Source of the DNA: a bacterium
GTDB lineage: Bacteria > Krumholzibacteriota > Krumholzibacteria > LZORAL124-64-63
Length of the DNA: 6,618 nucleotides
Direction of reading: 5' to 3'
Assembly: GCA_021767885.1 (NCBI GenBank)
Contig: JAASSM010000110.1
Coordinates: 1 to 6,618, forward strand
Of the stretch, positions 1-6,618 are shown piece after piece (position 1 is the stretch's first letter; the number at the start of each line of letters is the position of its first letter). The notes beneath the pieces were generated by a model. It saw nothing but the letters and a program-made list of their open reading frames with translations, was not told the DNA's origin and searched no databases. The translations under genes and the position numbers were made by a program.

Positions 1-1129
1 AGAAGACGCCCTTGCGGTAGGGCGTGCCCTCCTCCTTGAGCTGCTCCTCGGTGCGGCCCACCCCGGCGATCTCCGGATCGGTGTAGCAGACGCCGGGGAT
101 GGTGCCGCGGTCCACGTGGCCCCAGCCGGTGACGATCCGCTCCACGCAGGCCACCCCTTCCTCCTCGGCCTTGTGGGCGAGCATGGGTCCGGCGATCACG
201 TCGCCGATGGCGTACACGCCCTCGGCGCGGGTCCCGAAGCGGTCGTCCACCGGGATGCGCCCGCGCTCGTCCAGCTCGATGCCCACCGACTCGAGGCCCA
301 GGCCCTCGGTGTAGGGGCGCCGCCCCACGGCCAGCAGCACGCGGTCGGCCGTGAGCGGCTCCTTGCCCTCGATCTCCACCACGGCACCCTGATCGGTCTT
401 CCGGGCGCCGGTCACGCGGGCCTTCAGCATGAACGTCAGGCCCTGGCGCTTGAGCAGCTTCTGGGCCTCGCGGGCGATCTCGGCGTCGGTCCCGGGCAGG
501 ATGCGGTCGAGGTACTCCACCACCGTGACCTTGGCGCCCAGACGCTTCCAGACGCTCCCCAGTTCCAGGCCGATGTACCCCGCGCCGATCACCACCAGGT
601 GGCCGGGCACCTCGGGGTAGGCCAGGGCCGCGGTGCTGTCGCCGATCACGTCGCCGTCCAGCTCCACGCCCGGCAGGGGGGCCGACACGCTGCCGGTGGC
701 GATGAGCACGTGCCTGGCGGCGATGGCGACCTCGTCCTCGCCCGCGACCACCACCTTGCCCGGGCCCTCCAGCCGCGCGGCGCCCTGGTAGCGGGTCACC
801 CCGTTCTTCTTGAACAGGCCGGCGATCCCGTCGGTGAGGTCGGTCACCACCTTGTCCTTGCGGCCGAGCATGGCCGCGAGATCCAGCGTCACGTCGCCGG
901 TCCGGATGCCCTGGTCGGCGAGGGCGCCGGAGCGCAGCTCGTGGAAGTGCTCGCTGCTCTCCAGCAGCGCCTTGCTGGGGATGCAGCCCACCCGCAGGCA
1001 GGTGCCGCCCAGGCGGGGCTCCTTGTCGATGCAGGCGGTGTCCAGGCCCAGCTGGGCGGCGCGGATGGCCGCCACGTAACCGCCCGGTCCGGCGCCGATC
1101 ACCACGAGGTCGTGCTGCTTCTGCTGCAT
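1..1129 (-). CDS. lpd: Dihydrolipoyl dehydrogenase (E3), 3' end cut off by window edge
   Basis: FAD-dependent pyridine nucleotide-disulfide oxidoreductase that reoxidises the dihydrolipoyl arm of E2 and reduces NAD+; cytoplasmic E3 subunit of 2-oxo acid dehydrogenase complexes. The frame is open from the ATG at 1129 to the window edge: 376 residues seen, where the family usually has about 465-475. Visible motifs: FAD-binding GAGPGG at residues 12-17, redox-active disulfide CLRVGC with Cys44 and Cys49 followed by IPSK, ATGS at 144-147, NAD-binding GAGYIG at 182-187, second FAD motif AIGDV at 307-311, and the start of the C-terminal interface domain (PGVCYTDPEIAGVG). The catalytic His-Glu pair near the C terminus lies outside the window. 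The ATG precedes QQKQHDLVVIGAG, as expected for an E3 N terminus; the ribosome binding site is weak. It follows sucB by 68 bp on the same strand, so it is probably the E3 of this complex, perhaps shared with pyruvate dehydrogenase. The disulfide motif has Arg where the commonest form has Asn (CLNVGC). Confidence 0.96.
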   Translation of the reverse strand, partial: MQQKQHDLVVIGAGPGGYVAAIRAAQLGLDTACIDKEPRLGGTCLRVGCIPSKALLESSEHFHELRSGALADQGIRTGDVTLDLAAMLGRKDKVVTDLTDGIAGLFKKNGVTRYQGAARLEGPGKVVVAGEDEVAIAARHVLIATGSVSAPLPGVELDGDVIGDSTAALAYPEVPGHLVVIGAGYIGLELGSVWKRLGAKVTVVEYLDRILPGTDAEIAREAQKLLKRQGLTFMLKARVTGARKTDQGAVVEIEGKEPLTADRVLLAVGRRPYTEGLGLESVGIELDERGRIPVDDRFGTRAEGVYAIGDVIAGPMLAHKAEEEGVACVERIVTGWGHVDRGTIPGVCYTDPEIAGVGRTEEQLKEEGTPYRKGVF

Positions 1130-1153
1130 GGGTGTCGCTTTCGGGGCTGGGAC

Positions 1154-1178
1154 GGCGGGACGACCTCGCCGTCCCGCC
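1154..1178 (-). other. Hairpin in the sucB-lpd gap
   Basis: Perfect inverted repeat: GGCGGGACG at 1154-1162 and its complement CGTCCCGCC at 1170-1178, a 9-bp stem with a 7-nt loop, all within the 68-bp gap between the sucB stop and the lpd start. In the transcript it is followed by CTCCCAGCCCC-like sequence and not a U-run, so it is not a standard intrinsic terminator. It could protect or delimit processed mRNA ends between E2 and E3, or weakly attenuate lpd. The pairing is seen directly; any role is inferred. Confidence 0.55.
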
Positions 1179-1197
1179 CGTCCGGGGAAGGTTCCGC

Positions 1198-2556
1198 TCA
1201 GATCTCCAGCATGAGCCGCTCCGGCGCCTCGATGCACTCCTTGACGTGCTTGAGGAAGGTGACGCCCTCGCGGCCATCCACCAGGCGGTGGTCGTAGGTC
1301 AGGGCCACGTACATCATGGGGCGGATCACGATCTCGCCGTCGCGCACCACCGGCCGGTCCTGGATGGCGTGCAGGCCCAGGACGCCGCTCTGGGGCGGGT
1401 TGACGATGGGTGTGGACAGGAGCGAGCCGTAGACGCCGCCGTTGCTGATGGTGAAGGTGCCGCCCTCGAGCTCGGAGAGGTCCAGCTTCTTGTTCTGGGC
1501 CCGCTCGGCGAAGTCGGCGATGGTCTGCTCCAGGGCGCCGAAGCCCAGCAGCTCGGCGTTGCGGATCACCGGCACCACCAGGCCCTTGCCGCTGCCGATG
1601 GCGATGCCGATGTCGTGGTGGTCGCGCTCGACGATGTCCTGGCCCCGGATCTCGCTGTTCAGCTGGGGCACCAGGCGCAGGGCCTCGATCGCCGCGCGGG
1701 CGAAGAAGCTCATGAAGCCCAGCTTGACGCCGTACTTCGCCAGGAAGGCGTCCTGGTGACGGGCGCGCATCTCCTTGACCGCCGTCATGTCGACCTCGTT
1801 GAACGTGGTCAGCAGGGCGGCCTGGTGCTGCGCCTCCACCAGCCGCTCGGCGATGCGCCGGCGGATGGGGCTCATGGGGCGCAGGCGCTCCTCGCGCGAG
1901 CCAGCAGGCGCCTGGGGCGCGGCCGGACGCGCGGGCTTCGCCGTGGGCGCGGCCGGCGCGGGGGCGCCGCCACCGGCGGGCCGATCGGCCTTCTGGGCCG
2001 GTGCCCGGCGGGCGGTGTCGTCCCGGCGGGTGGCCACCGCGCGCTGGGCGTCCTCCTTGAGCACGCGGCCGCCGGGGCCGGTGCCGCGGACCGTGGCCGG
2101 GTCGATGCCAGCCTGGTCGAGGATGCGCTGGGCGGCGGGCATGACGGGACCCTCGCCGCCGGCGGTGTCGTCGCCCGCGGGGGGCTCGGTGGTGGTGCCG
2201 GGCTCGGGGGCGGTGGTCTGGCCGTCGGCCGGGGAGGCGTCGGCCGGCGTCTCCGCATCCGTTCCGGTCTGCCCGCCGGACGCGTCGGCGGCCGCCGCGT
2301 CGCCGCCGCCGTCACCGGTGGCGGTCTCGTCGATGACGGCCACCAGGTCGCCCACCTTGCAGAACTCGCCGGCCGCCACCTTGATCTCCACCAGCTTGCC
2401 CGCCGCCGGGGCGGGCAGCTCCACGGTGGCCTTGTCCGAGTCGATCTCCGCGATGGGGTCGTCCACCGCCACCATGTCGCCCTCGGCGCGCAGCCAGTCC
2501 GCCACCTGCACCTCGCTGATGGACTCGCCCAGTTCCGGGACCCGCACCTCGATCAT
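1198..2556 (-). CDS. sucB: Dihydrolipoyllysine-residue succinyltransferase (E2 of 2-oxoglutarate dehydrogenase)
   Basis: Core acyltransferase of the cytoplasmic 2-oxoglutarate dehydrogenase complex: accepts the succinyl group from E1 on its lipoyl arm and transfers it to CoA. The 452 residues show the E2 order. An N-terminal lipoyl domain (about 2-76) has IDSDKATVE, with Lys42 the lipoylation site. A Gly/Ala/Thr/Pro-rich acidic linker follows (about 77-137), then the peripheral subunit-binding domain (about 138-174, MPAAQRILDQAGID to GPGGRVLKEDA), an Ala/Pro/Arg-rich linker (175-220) and the catalytic domain (221-452). The segment ELEGGTFTISNGG (362-374) and the STPIVNPPQS that follows are characteristic of succinyl- rather than acetyl-transferases. 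The active-site motif DHRLVDG has His423 and Asp427. At 452 residues it exceeds the E. coli protein (about 405), the extra length being in the linkers. The ATG at 2556 has a GGAGG site 10 nt upstream and begins directly with the lipoyl domain. It lies between sucA (170-bp gap with a terminator) and lpd. Confidence 0.97.
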   Translation of the reverse strand: MIEVRVPELGESISEVQVADWLRAEGDMVAVDDPIAEIDSDKATVELPAPAAGKLVEIKVAAGEFCKVGDLVAVIDETATGDGGGDAAAADASGGQTGTDAETPADASPADGQTTAPEPGTTTEPPAGDDTAGGEGPVMPAAQRILDQAGIDPATVRGTGPGGRVLKEDAQRAVATRRDDTARRAPAQKADRPAGGGAPAPAAPTAKPARPAAPQAPAGSREERLRPMSPIRRRIAERLVEAQHQAALLTTFNEVDMTAVKEMRARHQDAFLAKYGVKLGFMSFFARAAIEALRLVPQLNSEIRGQDIVERDHHDIGIAIGSGKGLVVPVIRNAELLGFGALEQTIADFAERAQNKKLDLSELEGGTFTISNGGVYGSLLSTPIVNPPQSGVLGLHAIQDRPVVRDGEIVIRPMMYVALTYDHRLVDGREGVTFLKHVKECIEAPERLMLEI

Positions 2557-2566
2557 GTCGCCCGTT

Positions 2567-2571
2567 CCTCC
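2567..2571 (-). promoter_or_regulatory. Ribosome binding site of sucB
   Basis: The minus strand reads GGAGG here, part of ACGGAGGAAC, with 10 nt between it and the ATG at 2556. It fixes the sucB start and shows that E2 is translated from its own initiation site rather than only by coupling to sucA. Confidence 0.75.
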
Positions 2572-2582
2572 GTTGCGCCGCC

Positions 2583-2599
2583 GCGGCCCCGGGGGCCGC
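2583..2599 (-). other. GC-rich hairpin just upstream of the sucB ribosome binding site
   Basis: GCGGCCCC at 2583-2590 and its complement GGGGCCGC at 2592-2599 flank a single base. Allowing a minimum loop, this gives a 7-bp all-GC stem with a 3-nt loop. It lies after the T tract of the terminator at 2608-2647 and ends 11 nt before the sucB GGAGG. There is no U-run after it. It could stabilise the 5' end of a processed sucB-lpd message or modulate ribosome access. The pairing is seen; the role is inferred. Confidence 0.5.
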
Positions 2600-2607
2600 T
2601 AGCAGGC

Positions 2608-2647
2608 AGAATAAAGCCGGGGCCCACTCTGGCGAGTGGACCCCGGC
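2608..2647 (-). terminator. Intrinsic (Rho-independent) terminator between sucA and sucB
   Basis: On the minus strand the arms are at 2647-2634 (GCCGGGGTCCACTC) and 2629-2616 (GAGTGGGCCCCGGC). They pair over 14 bp, with 13 Watson-Crick pairs and one G-U wobble, around a 4-nt loop GCCA. The run TTTATTCT follows immediately (2615-2608). The stem, tight loop and U-rich tail on this strand only make a standard intrinsic terminator for transcripts leaving sucA, whose stop codon is about 80 bp upstream. It ends 51 bp before the sucB ATG, so it either separates sucA from sucB or acts as a partial terminator/attenuator inside the operon. Confidence 0.85.
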
Positions 2648-2726
2648 GCCCCGGAATGAAGGAGGCACACCAGGCACGCGACCCCCTTCGCACCATAAAC
2701 AAGACCAAAACGTTCAAGTTCGCACG

Positions 2727-5501
<2,775 letters not shown>

Positions 5502-5733
5502 GTCCGTCCTGCCCTCGATCCGGGGCGGAGCCGCAGGTGGCACGGGGACACGATCGGCGGCTCTTCGCCGCCGATCGTCGCATTCCATCGGCATAGGTTT
5601 AACACGAATCCGGAATTCCGCACACCGGAGGTGAAGGATTTTCAGCCACCTGCGATGCCGTTGTCCCCGGGCGCCATGCCTGCTTGACTCTCCACGTCTC
5701 AGGGTCGTCCGCGATGAACGCCGTGCCAGGCCC
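5502..5733 (-). other. Gap between the outer-membrane protein gene and sucA (sucA leader/promoter region)
   Basis: This 232-bp gap must hold the sucA leader and possibly its promoter. Seen in it: AGGA at 5507-5510, the likely sucA ribosome site; the 12-bp hairpin at 5550-5578; a relatively AT-rich patch at about 5591-5620 reading, on the minus strand, GTTAAACCTATG, which could contain a -10 element although I find no well-spaced -35; and the 10-bp palindrome CGGAATTCCG at 5611-5620, a possible operator. I see no intrinsic terminator behind the upstream gene, so read-through into sucA cannot be excluded. No coding sequence is supported here. Confidence 0.4.
5550..5578 (-). other. Perfect 12-bp hairpin in the sucA leader
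   Basis: ACGATCGGCGGC at 5550-5561 is exactly complementary to GCCGCCGATCGT at 5567-5578, around a 5-nt loop that reads GAAGA on the transcribed sense strand. It ends 48 nt upstream of the sucA ATG at 5501. No T-run follows, so termination is unlikely. As RNA it would be a very stable stem in the sucA 5' untranslated region (mRNA stabilisation, or a pause or regulatory site). As DNA, the arms could be a protein-binding site. The pairing is certain; the function is not. Confidence 0.65.
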
Positions 5734-6468
5734 CTAGAACCCGATCCCCGCCATGACCATGAGGGTGGAGTTCTTGACGTCGACCCCGTCCTGATCGCCC
5801 TCGGCGTCGTCGATGGAGGTCAGGCCCAGGGTGTAGCGGGCCTCCAGCGTGATCCGCGTGGCCTCGCCCGCGGCGATGTCCAGGCCGGCGCCCACGGTGG
5901 CCCCGAGGTCCAGGCTCTTGACGCCGTCGAGGTCCTCCTCCTCCTCCTGGGTGTCGCTCTGTCCCTGGGCCGAGGCGGTGACGTCCACGGCCATCTTCGC
6001 GCTCAGCTTGAAGCCCACGCTGGGGCCGACCAGGAAGAACGGCCGCGTCGAGGCCGTGGGCGCGGGGGAGATCCGCAGCAGGAGGGGGATCTCGAGGTAG
6101 GTGAGCTTCAGCGTCTGCTCCCAGTCCACGTTCACCAGGCCGAAGTCCTCCACCTCCACCTGGCCGGAGCCCTCGTACTTCGCTCCCTTGCTCACGACGA
6201 GGGCCTCGGGCTGGAAGGCGAGGTTCGGGGAGAAGGCGTAGACGAGGTAACCGCCGGCGGCGAAGGCGAGTCGCTGGTCCGGTGCGGTGAGGTCGCCGCC
6301 GCCTTCGAAGGGGTCGGGCATGTCCACGTCGTCGCCGGTGAACTTGCTCAGGGCCAGGCCGGCCTTGATGCCCCGGCCGACCAGCCCGGTCTCCTGAGCC
6401 TGCGTGATGGCGAACGTTCCCATGAGCACTGTGACGATGCAGAGCGTTCCGAAGAGCTTGCGATGCAT
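5734..6468 (-). CDS. PorT-family outer-membrane beta-barrel protein
   Basis: Predicted secreted small outer-membrane beta-barrel of 244 residues; substrate or partner unknown. A signal peptide is evident: HRK at residues 2-4, a hydrophobic core over about 5-21, and a likely signal peptidase I site after TQA (Ala24). The mature part has amphipathic strands typical of the PorT-like outer-membrane barrel domain: GIKAGLALSKF (33-43), LAFAAGGYLVYAFSPNLAFQPEAL (67-90), LTYLEIPLLLRI (122-133), PFFLVGPSVGFKL (143-155), LDLGATVGAGLDIA (186-199), RITLEARYTLGLTSI (205-219) and LMVMAGIGF (236-244). The C-terminal Phe fits a BAM-recognised beta signal. An acidic stretch with EEEED (175-179) probably lies in a loop. 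I chose the ATG at 6468 over the in-frame ATG at 6513 because GGGAGG lies 7 nt upstream and the signal peptide starts there. It is upstream of sucA on the same strand but has no obvious metabolic link. Family assignment is good; exact role unknown. Confidence 0.85.
   Translation of the reverse strand: MHRKLFGTLCIVTVLMGTFAITQAQETGLVGRGIKAGLALSKFTGDDVDMPDPFEGGGDLTAPDQRLAFAAGGYLVYAFSPNLAFQPEALVVSKGAKYEGSGQVEVEDFGLVNVDWEQTLKLTYLEIPLLLRISPAPTASTRPFFLVGPSVGFKLSAKMAVDVTASAQGQSDTQEEEEDLDGVKSLDLGATVGAGLDIAAGEATRITLEARYTLGLTSIDDAEGDQDGVDVKNSTLMVMAGIGF
5933..5947. repeat. Short trinucleotide repeat (TCC)5 inside the outer-membrane protein gene
   Basis: Five perfect TCC units on the plus strand (GGA on the coding strand), encoding the Glu run at residues 175-178 of the barrel protein. 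As a 3-nt unit it could change length without breaking the frame, so it would vary the size of an acidic loop rather than switch the gene off. Five units is short, and variability is not shown. Confidence 0.5.
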
Positions 6469-6475
6469 GTGGCGA

Positions 6476-6481
6476 CCTCCC
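6476..6481 (-). promoter_or_regulatory. Ribosome binding site of the outer-membrane protein gene
   Basis: The minus strand reads GGGAGG, 7 nt before the ATG at 6468. This strong, well-spaced site decides the start in favour of the signal-peptide methionine over the in-frame ATG at 6513, which would place this site inside the coding region. Confidence 0.85.
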
Positions 6482-6484
6482 GGT

Positions 6485-6549
6485 CGATGACGCGATGGGA
6501 TACACGGAACCAAGGCCCGGACCGCGGGCGCCGACGCACGGCGTCATCG
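6485..6549 (-). repeat. 9-bp inverted repeat in the leader of the outer-membrane protein gene
   Basis: CGATGACGC at 6485-6493 is the exact complement of GCGTCATCG at 6541-6549, with 47 bp between them. In the transcript the second arm ends 3 nt before the GGGAGG ribosome site, so pairing would place a closed stem right beside it. The enclosed segment can form a smaller stem (GCCCG with CGGGC). It could be a translational control structure, though a chance repeat is possible. Confidence 0.4.
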
Positions 6550-6570
6550 GCCCGACCGCTGATGCCCGGG

Positions 6571-6599
6571 ATCTTGCCCGTGATGAAAAGACATGTCCA
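6571..6599 (-). promoter_or_regulatory. Candidate sigma70-type promoter for the outer-membrane protein gene
   Basis: On the minus strand, TGGACA (6599-6594, five of six matches to TTGACA) is followed after 17 bp by CAAGAT (6576-6571, three of six matches to TATAAT, including the conserved second A and last T). It would give a leader of about 95 nt containing the inverted repeat at 6485-6549. The -10 is weak, and the host's promoter consensus is unknown, so this is a suggestion only. Confidence 0.25.
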
Positions 6600-6618
6600 G
6601 TATCAGGTTGGCGTGGCG

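Noticed and set aside
2553..2696. Independent 47-residue small protein in the sucA-sucB gap
   Set aside because: No ribosome site before the ATG. The sequence is Arg/Gly/Pro-rich and is dictated by two hairpins including the terminator. Kept only as a low-interest coupling idea.
5502..5594. N-terminal extension of SucA to the ATG at 5594
   Set aside because: The extra 31 residues are Arg/Pro-rich, have no ribosome site, and translate a perfect hairpin. The ATG at 5501 starts just ahead of the conserved N-terminal segment and has AGGA upstream.
6469..6513. N-terminal extension of the barrel protein to the ATG at 6513
   Set aside because: It would put 15 residues ahead of a clear signal peptide, while GGGAGG sits exactly where needed for the ATG at 6468.

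Overview
The window is a GC-rich (roughly 70 %) bacterial chromosomal segment in which every convincing gene lies on the minus strand. Read in the direction of transcription (from high to low coordinates), the order is: a secreted PorT-family outer-membrane beta-barrel protein (6468-5734), sucA (E1 of 2-oxoglutarate dehydrogenase, 5501-2727), sucB (E2, dihydrolipoyl succinyltransferase, 2556-1198) and lpd (E3, dihydrolipoyl dehydrogenase, from 1129, running off the left edge). The signal peptide and beta-barrel protein indicate a Gram-negative cell envelope. A PorT-like barrel combined with high GC would suit a GC-rich member of the Fibrobacteres-Chlorobi-Bacteroidetes superphylum or a neighbouring phylum. 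That placement is tentative, because no rRNA or marker gene is present.

The three enzyme genes together encode the whole 2-oxoglutarate dehydrogenase complex of the TCA cycle. E1 decarboxylates 2-oxoglutarate on thiamine diphosphate. E2 carries the succinyl group on a lipoyl-lysine and transfers it to CoA. E3 reoxidises the dihydrolipoyl group through FAD to NAD+. All motifs needed for these reactions are present in the portions seen; only the last ~90-100 residues of E3 are outside the window.

The least ordinary part is the non-coding DNA. The 170-bp sucA-sucB gap holds a textbook intrinsic terminator (2647-2608, 14-bp stem and T-rich tail, oriented to stop sucA transcripts), followed by a second GC hairpin just before the sucB ribosome binding site. 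The sucB-lpd gap has a perfect 9-bp hairpin without a T tract. The sucA leader has a perfect 12-bp hairpin. The leader of the outer-membrane protein has a 9-bp inverted repeat whose distal arm abuts its Shine-Dalgarno sequence. These suggest RNA-level control of expression or subunit ratio, but this is inference.

I found no mobile element, CRISPR array, tRNA, rRNA or phage gene, and no undescribed system. The many long plus-strand reading frames are antisense shadows of the minus-strand genes.
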